From Bacillota bacterium (GTDB taxonomy: Bacteria > Bacillota > Clostridia > Lachnospirales > Lachnospiraceae), in assembly GCA_023439125.1 (NCBI GenBank), contig JAEXOU010000011.1, positions 1 through 64,000 on the forward strand: 64,000 nt of DNA. The letters are read 5' to 3'. A program made the position numbers and the translations under genes. Shown piece after piece: positions 32,841 through 42,354 of this stretch. The notes under the pieces are model-generated. The model was not told where the DNA came from and did not search any database. It saw nothing but the letters and a program-made list of their open reading frames with translations. Position 1 is the first letter of the stretch; each line of letters opens with the position of its first letter.

Positions 32841-35519
32841 TTATTTACTAAAATGTTCTAAGCGTTCTGTTACTTGATCCATCATACTTGTGTATTTCTC
32901 TAATTTTGCCTTTTCCTCTGTAAGTTTAGCTTCTGGTGCTTTATTCACAAAATTCGGATTGCTAAGCATTCCTTGAACTCTCTTTAATTCACCCTCCAAA
33001 CGTGCTTTCTCCTTTGTTAAACGTTCAATTTCCTTCTCGATATCAACCAAATCTGCAAAAGGAATATAAATCGTAGCGCGAGATGTTGCAATCGAAACTG
33101 CATCGGAATCAATACCAGTCTTGTCATTTTGTATGATTATTTCGCTAGCGTATCCTAATGTGGCGAAGAATACTTTACTATCTTCAAAAATACTACGAGC
33201 ACCAGCATCTTCAGATACAACGATTACAGTTGCTTTTCTACTTGGTGCAACGTTCATCTCAGCACGTACATTACGAATACTCTTCACTGCCTCTTTAATT
33301 AGCTCAACTGCTTCTTCTTCCTTTGCAAAGTTGAAAGCTTCATCGTATACTGGCCAATCAGAAACCATAATAGATTCGTTATCAGCAAGGGTACCTTCTT
33401 TTTCCTTTAGGGTACAGAAGATTTCTTCCGTAACAAAAGGCATATATGGATGAAGAAGTTTTAGCGCTGTTGTTAATGCAGAACGTAATGTATAAATTGC
33501 AGATGTCTTAGTTTCTTGATCATCACCATATAAACGAGGTTTTACCATCTCGATATACCAGTCACACAGTTCTTCCCAGATGAAATCATAAATCTTTTGA
33601 GCAGCGATACCTAGGTCATATTTATCTAATGTTTCTGTAACCTCTTTTGCTAATGAATTTGCTCTAGAGAGAATCCATTTATCTGCATCAGTTAATGTCT
33701 TAGGATCAACAAAAGAAACCTTAGAATCCATTCCTGCTTCTTCCATCTGATCCATATTCATCATAATGAAGCGAGAAGCATTCCATACTTTATTCGCAAA
33801 GTTTCTTGCAGCTTCTACACGCTCGATATAAAAACGCATATCATTACCAATTGAGTTACCAGTAATCAACATAAAACGAAGCGCATCTGCACCATACTGA
33901 TCAATAATCTCAAGTGGATCAATACCATTACCTAAAGATTTACTCATCTTTCTTCCTTGTGAATCACGAACAAGTCCATGGAATAAAACAGTCTTAAATG
34001 GACGCTCACCCATCTGTTCAAAACCTGAGAAAATCATACGGATTACCCAGAAGAAGATAATGTCATATCCCGTAACTAATACATCTGTCGGATAGAAGTA
34101 ATTCAAATCCTCTGTCTTTTCTGGCCAGCCAAGAGTTGAAAATGGCCATAATGCAGAACTAAACCATGTATCTAGCGTATCAGGATCTTGAGTAAAATGA
34201 TCATGTCCACATTCACATTTTGTTGGGGCTGTCTTACTTACAACTACCTTACCGCACTTATCACAGTAGTATGCTGGAATACGATGCCCCCACCATAACT
34301 GACGACTAATACACCAATCACGAATGTTATCTGTCCAGTTAAAGTATGTCTTTTCCATTCGTTCTGGAACTAATTCAATATCGCCGGATTTCACTGCTTC
34401 TATAGCTGGCTGAATCAACTCATCCATCTTAACAAACCATTGTTGTTTAATTAACGGCTCGATTGTTGTCTTACAACGATCATGTGTACCAACGTTATGA
34501 GAATAGTCTTCCACCTTTACAAGAAGGCCCATTTCATCCATTTCTTTTACGATTTGCTTTCTAGCTTCATAGCGGTCCATTCCTGCAAATTTTCCACCAT
34601 TTTGATTAATTGTTGCATCATCATTCATAATGTTGATCTCAGGTAAATTATGACGTTTACCAACTTCAAAATCGTTTGGATCGTGAGCAGGTGTAATTTT
34701 TACAACGCCAGTTCCAAATTCCTTATCAACATAATTATCTGCAACGATTGGAATTTCACGGTCTACAAAAGGTACCTTAACTGTCTTTCCAATTAAATGA
34801 GAATATCTTTCATCTTCTGGATTTACAGCAACCGCAGTATCACCAAGCATTGTCTCTGGTCGAGTCGTAGCAAAGGTTAAAAACTCGTCTGTCCCAACTA
34901 CTGGATACTTCATGTGCCAGAAATGTCCAGCCTGATCCTGATATTCAACCTCTGCATCCGAAATTGAAGTATGACATACTGGACACCAGTTAATAATCCT
35001 AGAACCTTTGTAAATCCATCCTTTTTCATATAACTTAACGAATACTTCTTCTACAGCCTTGGAGCAACCCTCGTCCATTGTAAAACGTTCTCTGTCCCAA
35101 TCACAAGAAGAGCCTAATTTTTTTAGCTGGCTGATGATTCTTCCGCCATACTCATTCTTCCATTCCCATGCTCTCTCTAAGAACTTTTCACGTCCAAGCT
35201 CTTCCTTATCAATTCCCTCTTTTTTCAAAGCTTCAATAATCTTAACTTCTGTAGCAATCGAAGCATGGTCTGTACCTGGCTGCCAAAGAGCATTATACCC
35301 CTGCATTCTCTTGTAACGAATTAAAATATCTTGCATTGTGTTATCTAACGCATGACCCATGTGAAGCTGTCCAGTAATGTTTGGAGGTGGGATCACAATC
35401 GTAAATGGTTTCTTATTCTTATCTACTTCGGCATGAAAATATTTTTTATTCAGCCACTTTTCATACAATCTGCCTTCTATGTCCTTAGGATCATAGTTTT
35501 TTGCTAATTCCTTCTGCAT
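32841..35519 (-). CDS. valS: valyl-tRNA synthetase
   Basis: Class I aminoacyl-tRNA synthetase charging tRNA-Val, 892 residues. HIGH-type motif PPNITGQLHMGHAL, editing (CP1) domain with TTRPETMLGDTAVAV, KMSKS motif GRKMSKSLGNG, and a C-terminal coiled-coil arm (about 825-890). The start MQKELAKNYD follows AAAGGAGTATT; the upstream in-frame ATG (35576) lies in a repeat-derived hairpin. It is controlled by a T-box leader about 170 bases upstream, with a hairpin repeat lying between leader and gene. Confidence 0.97.
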   Translation of the reverse strand: MQKELAKNYDPKDIEGRLYEKWLNKKYFHAEVDKNKKPFTIVIPPPNITGQLHMGHALDNTMQDILIRYKRMQGYNALWQPGTDHASIATEVKIIEALKKEGIDKEELGREKFLERAWEWKNEYGGRIISQLKKLGSSCDWDRERFTMDEGCSKAVEEVFVKLYEKGWIYKGSRIINWCPVCHTSISDAEVEYQDQAGHFWHMKYPVVGTDEFLTFATTRPETMLGDTAVAVNPEDERYSHLIGKTVKVPFVDREIPIVADNYVDKEFGTGVVKITPAHDPNDFEVGKRHNLPEINIMNDDATINQNGGKFAGMDRYEARKQIVKEMDEMGLLVKVEDYSHNVGTHDRCKTTIEPLIKQQWFVKMDELIQPAIEAVKSGDIELVPERMEKTYFNWTDNIRDWCISRQLWWGHRIPAYYCDKCGKVVVSKTAPTKCECGHDHFTQDPDTLDTWFSSALWPFSTLGWPEKTEDLNYFYPTDVLVTGYDIIFFWVIRMIFSGFEQMGERPFKTVLFHGLVRDSQGRKMSKSLGNGIDPLEIIDQYGADALRFMLITGNSIGNDMRFYIERVEAARNFANKVWNASRFIMMNMDQMEEAGMDSKVSFVDPKTLTDADKWILSRANSLAKEVTETLDKYDLGIAAQKIYDFIWEELCDWYIEMVKPRLYGDDQETKTSAIYTLRSALTTALKLLHPYMPFVTEEIFCTLKEKEGTLADNESIMVSDWPVYDEAFNFAKEEEAVELIKEAVKSIRNVRAEMNVAPSRKATVIVVSEDAGARSIFEDSKVFFATLGYASEIIIQNDKTGIDSDAVSIATSRATIYIPFADLVDIEKEIERLTKEKARLEGELKRVQGMLSNPNFVNKAPEAKLTEEKAKLEKYTSMMDQVTERLEHFSK

Positions 35520-35545
35520 AATAATACTCCTTTCAGATACATAAA

Positions 35546-35684
35546 AAGTGTTTTGCTTGCAAAACACTTGCGCCAAGCGCAGTCCGTAAGCGACTTGTTC
35601 CTATCGCGCTTGTGTGCATCATAGCGTCCTTCCTTTTAGACGCTTTTTTATTTAATAGGAAATTCAGAGAAATTTTCTATTAAA
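35546..35684. repeat. composite hairpin repeat between T-box and valS
   Basis: Three inverted repeats: AAGTGTTTTGC/GCAAAACACTT (35546-35569), AGCGTCC/AGACGCT (35623-35644) and TTTAATAGGAAATT...AATTTTCTATTAAA (35651-35684). The order is the same as downstream of the PBP gene. On the minus strand no T run follows the GCGTCC stem, so read-through into valS should be possible. Confidence 0.75.
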
Positions 35685-35951
35685 TAAAAAAAGTCCTCCA
35701 TCGCAAAGGACGAAGAACCGCGTTACCACCTTAATTTATGACTACTGTCACCTCAAATCGCGTCTCTAACAAGACACTCGTCTATAACGGGACTTCCCGG
35801 TATCTCCTACTCGCGTAAACCTACGTTTCAAAGATACTGCTCCGAAGCTACCTTCCATAAGCACTTCTTAAAATACCCTTTCAGCCTTGGGGCATTCTCT
35901 CTGATAAGGCCACTCATGTAATCCTCTTCATCACCGCATATATTCTATATA
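35685..35951 (-). promoter_or_regulatory. T-box riboswitch, valine specific
   Basis: The minus-strand RNA contains the T-box core GGTGGTAACGCGG (complement of 35718-35730) and the terminator GTCCT...AGGAC with a U run (35685-35711). It also has stem I elements AGAGAGAATGCC and GGCTGAAAGGG. The specifier triplet read as GUA (35849-35851) sits before GCTTCGGAG, the usual context. Uncharged tRNA-Val would favour the antiterminator and allow valS expression. Confidence 0.92.
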
Positions 35952-35957
35952 GTACTT

Positions 35958-35986
35958 ATAATATGTGTGAATACCCCATTTGTCAA
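35958..35986 (-). promoter_or_regulatory. sigma-A type promoter of the valS T-box leader
   Basis: TTGACA (35981-35986), a 17-base spacer and TATTAT (35958-35963) on the minus strand, giving a start near 35951 at the head of the T-box. Confidence 0.8.
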
Positions 35987-35994
35987 GCTATTTT

Positions 35995-36711
35995 TTAAAG
36001 CTTGATGAAGCCTAACTCCTGAAGCTTAATCATACGATTTCGATATTCTTTCGATTCTGGCATTTGAATTAACTTGTCGATTATCTCAGGCTGTTCCCAA
36101 TAATGCATTGGGATTGCCCAATCTGTCCTTGTATGTTGCATAAAATAATCAAATCCAAGATAAAACTTGTCCTCTTGCCTTGGATCCAATGGTAAAAAGG
36201 CAACATCGAAATGTCGATTTTCAATCCGACCGATTTCTTTTTGAAATGCATTGGTCATTTTCTCATACTCTTCGTTTGTCTCGCCGTTCCAAGTCCACCA
36301 GTTCAAATCTCCAGCATGATAGATGCATCTACCTTCTATTGTAACAATAAATGCCACGCCAACATCTGTTGATTTTAACGTTTCTATCGTGATTTGGTCA
36401 TCTAGCTGATAAGTCATATTTTTCTTTATATAGAGAATTTTATCCCATGCAGCTTTCTCAATTCCTACTCGCTCCATATATTTTTCATTCATCTTAATGT
36501 CATTGGATAAGATAAACTGAATATTAGGATATTGTAGAGCTAATTGAAAAATCTTATGGTCAAAGTGATCTCCATGTTTATGGCTAGCAAACACATATAG
36601 TGTTTTTTCCTCCGAGATTTTAGGAAGCTCTCCTTTAAAATAATCAAATAGCAAGACACAGTGATCGAACTCTACTAAAAAGCAACTGTGATAAATATAC
36701 GTAATTTTCAT
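35995..36711 (-). CDS. metallo-beta-lactamase-fold hydrolase (UlaG-like)
   Basis: A 238-residue protein beginning KITYIYHSCFLVE. Metal-binding motif SHKHGDHFDH (about 45-54) in HxHxDH form, AGDLNWW (the later aspartate) and C-terminal histidine PMHYWEQPE. The N-terminal Y-H-S-C-F pattern resembles UlaG/MBL-like hydrolases. The substrate is unknown. AAAGGAGAAACG precedes the ATG. It stands alone downstream of the SplB-like gene on the same strand, 150 bases away. Confidence 0.87.
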   Translation of the reverse strand: MKITYIYHSCFLVEFDHCVLLFDYFKGELPKISEEKTLYVFASHKHGDHFDHKIFQLALQYPNIQFILSNDIKMNEKYMERVGIEKAAWDKILYIKKNMTYQLDDQITIETLKSTDVGVAFIVTIEGRCIYHAGDLNWWTWNGETNEEYEKMTNAFQKEIGRIENRHFDVAFLPLDPRQEDKFYLGFDYFMQHTRTDWAIPMHYWEQPEIIDKLIQMPESKEYRNRMIKLQELGFIKL

Positions 36712-36864
36712 CGTTTCTCCTTTGCAAATATGATACAGATGATTGTTCTCCTATGCAAATATGTGATTTAATCCTATTGCTGTCAAACAATCTGTAAGTA
36801 CATGGATTTACTATTTTGCACCTAATCCTATTGTATCAGATTTATTATAGAATCAAAAGGACAT

Positions 36865-37887
36865 TTAAATCACATATTTTATGATTGCTTCTGGAAATAG
36901 TACTGGTATCTCTTCTTTGAAAAAGTCTCCCATCTCCTTTAGTTGTTCTTTCGAATATTTATATTTTCCATATCCAAACTGTCCATACTGAAATACACGT
37001 TCTTCTTCACTCATTGGTAATTGCGTTGTCGGAAATACTTGTTGAATTCTCTCCTTTGCTCGCAACGTGTATCGATGCGAAATAACTTCAAATGTAAGAG
37101 GATAAGCTAAACGATCTGGCAATTGATCTTTTAAGGACTCCATCAATTGCATATACTCTACCTTCCAATTATCATATAAAAAAACAGGTGCAATCAAAAA
37201 TCCTACAGGATAACCCGCTTTCATAAGTTTCACTGCTGCTGCAATTCGATGTTTTGCCATTGGAGTATGATGTTCATAAGTTTCAATGACACGCTCTGTA
37301 TTAATGCTAAATCGAACTTCTGTATGTCCATTATGCCTAGCATCAAGTAAACTATCGATATCTGTATATTTTGAAACGAATCGAAATCGTGTACTCTCTT
37401 GCTGTCCAAAATACTCAATACAATGGCGAAGAGAGTGAGTATATGGCTCTACTGGAACAGGATCTGATGTCGCTGCTCCCTCAAATATTGTAATACTAGG
37501 TAAACGCTCTTTTGTATATTTCATTGCCTGTTCTAGTATTTCATCAACATTAACATGCACTCGTACATATGGTTTATCACCTAATTGAGTATTTAGATAA
37601 CAATATTCACACTGTCCCATACAACCACTTACTAATGGTAGCTGATAGTGAGCAGATGGTTTACAAGATTGAAATTTTAAGCTTTTCTTAATACCAATCA
37701 CAAGTGTTTTCTTACCTTCCTGATACATCGTGGCAAGGTTATCTCCTGGAATACTACCCTTTACTTGATTGGTCGCTTTTTCAAATACTTCAACTTTTGC
37801 ATCTCGAAGAAATTGTTGATATAACTGCTCTCCAAGTGGATATTCTCTAGCTCCCTTTTCTATAATCACTCTTTCTGGCTGAAACAT
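36865..37887 (-). CDS. splB: spore photoproduct lyase-like radical SAM protein
   Basis: A 340-residue radical SAM enzyme with the cluster motif CMGQCEYCYL (C89, C93, C96). The layout and length match spore photoproduct lyase, which reverses the UV-made thymine dimer of spores during germination. In Bacillus/Geobacillus enzymes a catalytic cysteine lies about 43 residues after the last cluster cysteine, in a context like AACTSD. Here the equivalent stretch is FEGAATSDPV, with alanine at 139. This substitution, judged from memory of the family, may alter or abolish lyase chemistry. GAGGTAACG precedes the ATG. Confidence 0.85.
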   Translation of the reverse strand: MFQPERVIIEKGAREYPLGEQLYQQFLRDAKVEVFEKATNQVKGSIPGDNLATMYQEGKKTLVIGIKKSLKFQSCKPSAHYQLPLVSGCMGQCEYCYLNTQLGDKPYVRVHVNVDEILEQAMKYTKERLPSITIFEGAATSDPVPVEPYTHSLRHCIEYFGQQESTRFRFVSKYTDIDSLLDARHNGHTEVRFSINTERVIETYEHHTPMAKHRIAAAVKLMKAGYPVGFLIAPVFLYDNWKVEYMQLMESLKDQLPDRLAYPLTFEVISHRYTLRAKERIQQVFPTTQLPMSEEERVFQYGQFGYGKYKYSKEQLKEMGDFFKEEIPVLFPEAIIKYVI

Positions 37888-38051
37888 ATCGTTACCTCAT
37901 CATTATTTTATATATGAAATAGTTTAAGCCAAAATACATAAAAGTATTTATGATTGCTTTTTATTTGAAATCATAAAAATGTATGATTCTTCTCTTTTTA
38001 CACAAACTAAATGCGATGTTTATTCCAATCTTATAATATAAGGAGAGAATT

Positions 38052-38369
38052 ATGACGAATTTAAAATGTTCAGTAGAAAACTGTTTACACAATGCAAATC
38101 ATCTATGTTCTTTAAATGAAATCGATGTTAATGGTCCTGATGCTCATCATTCTGAGGCAACCTGCTGTCACTCATTTCGTGATGGAGAAGGCAAAGTATC
38201 TAATTCAGAAGCTTTAGCAAATGCAAAACCAGAAACAAGTATCAAATGTTCTGCCGAAAATTGTGTTCATAATGAAGATTGTCATTGTTATGCAGATGGC
38301 GTAGATATCTGTGGATGCGGTGCGAAAAAAACAGAACATACAGAATGTGATACGTTCCGCTGCAAATAA
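38052..38369 (+). CDS. DUF1540 double-repeat cysteine-rich protein
   Basis: A 105-residue protein made of two DUF1540 units (about 5-50 and 65-104). Each has the pattern C-x4-C-x5-C...C (CSVENCLHNANHLC and CSAENCVHNEDCHC), probably metal binding. DUF1540 proteins are common in spore formers and of unknown function. AAGGAGAGAATT precedes the ATG. It is monocistronic, with a terminator directly after it. Confidence 0.9.
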   Translation: MTNLKCSVENCLHNANHLCSLNEIDVNGPDAHHSEATCCHSFRDGEGKVSNSEALANAKPETSIKCSAENCVHNEDCHCYADGVDICGCGAKKTEHTECDTFRCK

Positions 38370-38376
38370 TTAGGGC

Positions 38377-38442
38377 AAAAAAGCACCTTCAAAGCCATAC
38401 TGAAAAGACATCAAATATCAGTATACTTTTTAGGTGCTTTTG
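38377..38442. terminator. bidirectional terminator
   Basis: AAAAAGCACCT and AGGTGCTTTT flank an inner stem (ATACTGA...TCAGTAT). It serves the DUF1540 gene and the convergent metallo-hydrolase gene. Confidence 0.85.
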
Positions 38443-38451
38443 TAGATATTT

Positions 38452-39462
38452 CTATTCCCCTGCTTTTAAATCAATGGTTTGTCCTAGCATAACAATAAGT
38501 TTTCCTTTTGGTGAAAATTCTATTGCTTGCTCTAAATATTCGTTCTCATAACCATGAATTGGTATATTATGTGTTGCTCCAATCAAATCAGCAACTTGCG
38601 TTGCTTCTTCCGAGTCCATATTATAGACTCCATCAATCGGATACATTGCATAATCAATTATCTTCTCTTTGATTACATCTTTCCCTTCATTCATTGAAGT
38701 ATCACCCGCATGGTATACATTTACACCATCCATTGTTATAATAAATCCAACGTTATCTTTCAATAAATGATTTCGATTGTCTCCAGAAGGAACTGCTTCT
38801 ATTGTTAGATTATCAAACTCAAAGGTTTTATACTCTCCATCGATCAAGGCATCTGACCATAAAATCACCTTGCAATTCTCAGCCTGTGTACATTTATTTA
38901 AATTATAATGGTCGCTATGTCCATGTGTAACAAGAATATAATCTGCAGGTTCACTATAATCCCCATCATAGTATGGATCAATGTAAATAACATCCCCCTC
39001 TAACGTTTTCAATTTAACGCTCGCATGACCAATATATGTAAGTGTTGGATACTCCTGTACTCCATTCACTGATTCTGAAAATTCTGCGAGTTCTGGAAGT
39101 GAGGCTAGTAGTTCGATTGTTTCACGATCTTCAAAGCCAATTGCACTTGCAAGTTCAGTTAGTTTTTCAATTTTTTCTGCTATTACTGGGTCCGTTGTTT
39201 CCATGCTCTCCTCCTGATTTGGTTCAATAACTGTAATTGATTCCTCTTGTTCTATACCAGTAGTGGCAGTTGGTTCCTCCTGCTTTGTAACCTCGTTCGC
39301 TTCAGTTTGTCCCTGAATTTCTTCATCTATGCTTATTTCACCACTACTTAATGAGTCATTGGAACTTGTTTTCTGTTGTATTAAAATGATTGATATACTA
39401 GCAGCAATAATCATAAGGAACAACAAAACAACGAATAATACTTTTTTCTTAGATTTCTTCAC
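38452..39462 (-). CDS. membrane-anchored metallo-beta-lactamase-fold protein
   Basis: A 336-residue protein with an N-terminal TM anchor (about 8-29) and a long Glu/Thr/Gln-rich linker (about 32-95). The MBL domain starts at about 140: LTYIGHASVKLKT, metal motif THGHSDHYN, HAGDTSMNEG and the final histidine IPIHGYENEY. The catalytic part would be extracellular. It is related to the UlaG-like protein at 36 kb. The start is GTG with GGAGGAT upstream. Substrate unknown. Confidence 0.86.
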   Translation of the reverse strand: MKKSKKKVLFVVLLFLMIIAASISIILIQQKTSSNDSLSSGEISIDEEIQGQTEANEVTKQEEPTATTGIEQEESITVIEPNQEESMETTDPVIAEKIEKLTELASAIGFEDRETIELLASLPELAEFSESVNGVQEYPTLTYIGHASVKLKTLEGDVIYIDPYYDGDYSEPADYILVTHGHSDHYNLNKCTQAENCKVILWSDALIDGEYKTFEFDNLTIEAVPSGDNRNHLLKDNVGFIITMDGVNVYHAGDTSMNEGKDVIKEKIIDYAMYPIDGVYNMDSEEATQVADLIGATHNIPIHGYENEYLEQAIEFSPKGKLIVMLGQTIDLKAGE

Positions 39463-39622
39463 ACTTTTTATCCTCCATGCAAATTTTTAATATGTATAAC
39501 CATCTTTTGATATGCACGTAAATTCGTGCTAGTAAGTAAATATTCATTATTTGAATGTTTACTATTCTTTTATTTTACATAATGTGGTTTGTTATATCAA
39601 GAAAAATATTCCATATTACAAA

Positions 39623-39660
39623 ATGTCCCGCTGTCAATGATTCTAGAATAGCGGGACATC
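39623..39660 (-). terminator. terminator of the sugar ABC importer operon
   Basis: GATGTCCCGCT and AGCGGGACATTTTG form an 11-bp stem with TTTTG on the minus strand, shortly after the binding-protein gene. The remaining gap 39463-39622 is AT-rich and shows no gene. Confidence 0.75.
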
Positions 39661-39687
39661 TTCATTACGTTATAAAATTTACTTCAA

Positions 39688-41418
39688 TTATTGTGGTAAT
39701 TGATCTGTATCACCAAATATCTCAACCCATTTTTGTGTACGTTCATCTATAATAGCCTGACCACCTGCACTAAGATAACCAGCAATTCCATTATCCCATA
39801 CTGAACTAAATTCATCTATAGGAGCTACTACGGCAGTATCATATATAATATCTCTCTTCTCTGAAAGTGCCGGTCCCATACCTTCTTCTGCACTAATTGC
39901 ACCAACATTAACATTCTTTCCAACTCTTACATCTGTATTACAGATTGTATCAGAAATTTTAACTAAATCAGGGTCTACACCTGCATAACTATAATATCTT
40001 GATTTTGATGTTACCTCATTATCTACAAGTTTAAGTCCATTACATGTGATTGTGTAATCGATGTTAAAACCAGAGTTTTGAATGTCATCTCCAGTTGCAG
40101 CTTTAATTGCTATCGCACCACCTTCTAAGACTTCATGAGTAACACCTTCATCACCGATCTGAAGATATTGAATATTTTCTGGTTTACTAATCCAATCTAA
40201 ATACATCATAGATGCAAGAGGCTCATCATTCGTATTTGGGAAGAATAATTTACGATCGATAGGACCAGAAACAAATTTTGTATATGTTCCATTTTTATCC
40301 TCGAAGCAATCAACCGCTACATAAGCCGCATTTTCACCAACGTTTCTTAAGAGGTTACAATGAATGCTATCTTCACCGTTACGATATGGATAATCCCAGT
40401 TATGCATAAATGCGCCAACATATCCTGCTTTCATCATATCATCTTCTGTACCGTCCCCACTACCATATAACGGAAAGTCTTTCCAGATAAGATTATTATT
40501 GTACCACTTATTCAGAATTGCTACCGCTTCTTTCGTTCCGTTCTGTGTTAGTTTTCTATCATCAAATCCATTAACATAGTACTCTTTATCAGAAATATTT
40601 GGATTAATCTTTGACTCAATAAGGTTTGCAGCTCTCCAACCAACATCATAGCTAATTGAAAATGGTACCATCTTTTTAGCATCTTCACCAAGTAATAACT
40701 CGGCATTATCTCTGAACGCAATTAACATATTCTCAAATTCTTGGCAAGTTGTAGGAGCCTTAAGATTTAGTTTTTCTAACCAATCTCTACGTACAAATGT
40801 ACTAATACGATTCGTAACAGCAAGCTTTGCTTCAAGTGCCCAAATTGTTCCATTCTTAGGATCTTTGTCCCAATTAATATTCGTTTCTCCAAGCCATCCC
40901 CAAAGATTTGGAAGTAAGCTTTCATACTTCGTAACATATTCGCTTAAGTCTAAAATACCACCCATATTTGCATATGTCTGAATTGTCGCATAGTCATATG
41001 TAACACATATATCAGGTGCGTCTCCTGATGCAAGTAAATTGTTAATCTGTTCTACTTCCGTCCAACGAGGTACAGCTACATACTCTACTTCAACATTGTG
41101 GTCACGTAACATACCTTCCTTAATATAATTTGTATATTTGTTGTTTGTTGGATCAGAACCACCATCATTACCACGGTCATATACTTCAACTGTAATCTTT
41201 CTAGTTTTTACGAATTTACCATCCACTACTTCTCCATTCGTTGGATCATTGTCTTTAACTTCTGTTGTTCCATCGGAATCAGTTATCTCTTTGGTTGGTT
41301 CTGTACTTTTTGTTACCTCTGGTGATTTTGTTTCTGCGCCTTCATTACTACCCTTACAAGCTGCCAGTGAAAAAATCATACAGCATGCGAGTAAACCAGC
41401 TAAAACTTTTTTTCTCAT
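39688..41418 (-). CDS. extracellular solute-binding lipoprotein (LplA/YtcQ type)
   Basis: A 576-residue substrate-binding protein for a carbohydrate ABC importer. Signal peptide with lipobox LAAC (Cys21), then a Thr/Glu/Ser linker and a family 1 solute-binding fold (TEVEQINNLLASGDAPDICV; MYLDWISKPENIQYLQIGDEG). GGGAGGATATG precedes the ATG. Its partner permeases are encoded just upstream, but no ATPase gene is present; such systems usually share MsmX. The sugar is unknown; LplA-type proteins often bind oligosaccharides or polysaccharide fragments. Confidence 0.92.
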   Translation of the reverse strand: MRKKVLAGLLACCMIFSLAACKGSNEGAETKSPEVTKSTEPTKEITDSDGTTEVKDNDPTNGEVVDGKFVKTRKITVEVYDRGNDGGSDPTNNKYTNYIKEGMLRDHNVEVEYVAVPRWTEVEQINNLLASGDAPDICVTYDYATIQTYANMGGILDLSEYVTKYESLLPNLWGWLGETNINWDKDPKNGTIWALEAKLAVTNRISTFVRRDWLEKLNLKAPTTCQEFENMLIAFRDNAELLLGEDAKKMVPFSISYDVGWRAANLIESKINPNISDKEYYVNGFDDRKLTQNGTKEAVAILNKWYNNNLIWKDFPLYGSGDGTEDDMMKAGYVGAFMHNWDYPYRNGEDSIHCNLLRNVGENAAYVAVDCFEDKNGTYTKFVSGPIDRKLFFPNTNDEPLASMMYLDWISKPENIQYLQIGDEGVTHEVLEGGAIAIKAATGDDIQNSGFNIDYTITCNGLKLVDNEVTSKSRYYSYAGVDPDLVKISDTICNTDVRVGKNVNVGAISAEEGMGPALSEKRDIIYDTAVVAPIDEFSSVWDNGIAGYLSAGGQAIIDERTQKWVEIFGDTDQLPQ

Positions 41419-41472
41419 TTACATATCCTCCCTATTTATTTTGAATTAACGAGTTATCCATTCTTAACTCGA

Positions 41473-42342
41473 TTATTCCTTTACTGCACCGACCGTTACA
41501 CCATGAATAAAATACTTTTGTAACCATGGATAGATACATAGAATCGGAATGGTAGAAAACATAACAATTGCAGCTTTTAGTGACTGTGACAAGCCTGGTG
41601 CTGAAAAACCTTCCTGTGTTGCTATATCTACAGAATTAATGGAATTTAATACATTGTATAATAATAACTGCAATGGATAGTAATCCTTATTATTCATATA
41701 CATTAATGCGTCCGAGTAGCCATTCCATCTTCCAACTGCATAAAATAATGCAAGTGTTGCAAGTACTGGTTTGGATAGTGGTATATAAATTCTCAATAAA
41801 ATACTTATGTAGGAAGCACCATCGAGTTCCGCAGACTCTCGCAAGCTATCTGGAATTCCATAGAAGAAGCTTCGTATAATTATCATGTTAAAGACACTCA
41901 TACATCCAGGTATAATAAGAACCATTGGATTATTAATCAAACCTAACTGTTTCATTAATAAATAATTTGGAATTGTTCCTGCGTTAAAAAACATTGTTAT
42001 TGTAATAAAAATATTAATTGCACGGCGTCCCTTTAGCTTTTCAAAAATTAAAGGATATGCACAAAATGTTGTTATCGTTAAGGATAGCAGAGTACATACT
42101 AAAGTCAGAAAAGCGGTCCAACCAAATGCCCTTATGTACTTCATATCACCAAGCACCATTGAGTAAGCACTGAAATTAAATCCCTTTGGTAATAGGTATA
42201 CTTCACTCTTAATAAGCGCATCTGATGAGCTTAAAGACTTAGCTAACAAGTTTATGATAGGAAGTAGACAGATAAGACTCACAAAGATACAAATTACAAT
42301 AAATACCCAATCTCCACTTTTTGTTTTTTTCGATTTAATCAT
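41473..42342 (-). CDS. carbohydrate ABC transporter permease (LplC/YtcP type)
   Basis: A 289-residue inner-membrane permease with six predicted helices. The coupling loop EAA-like motif is ESAELDGASYISILLRIYIP. The C-terminus YPWLQKYFIHGVTVGAVKE is very characteristic of the LplC group. AAGGAGGAG precedes the ATG. It lies between the LplB-type permease and the binding protein. Confidence 0.94.
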   Translation of the reverse strand: MIKSKKTKSGDWVFIVICIFVSLICLLPIINLLAKSLSSSDALIKSEVYLLPKGFNFSAYSMVLGDMKYIRAFGWTAFLTLVCTLLSLTITTFCAYPLIFEKLKGRRAINIFITITMFFNAGTIPNYLLMKQLGLINNPMVLIIPGCMSVFNMIIIRSFFYGIPDSLRESAELDGASYISILLRIYIPLSKPVLATLALFYAVGRWNGYSDALMYMNNKDYYPLQLLLYNVLNSINSVDIATQEGFSAPGLSQSLKAAIVMFSTIPILCIYPWLQKYFIHGVTVGAVKE

Positions 42343-42354
42343 TTTATCTCCTCC

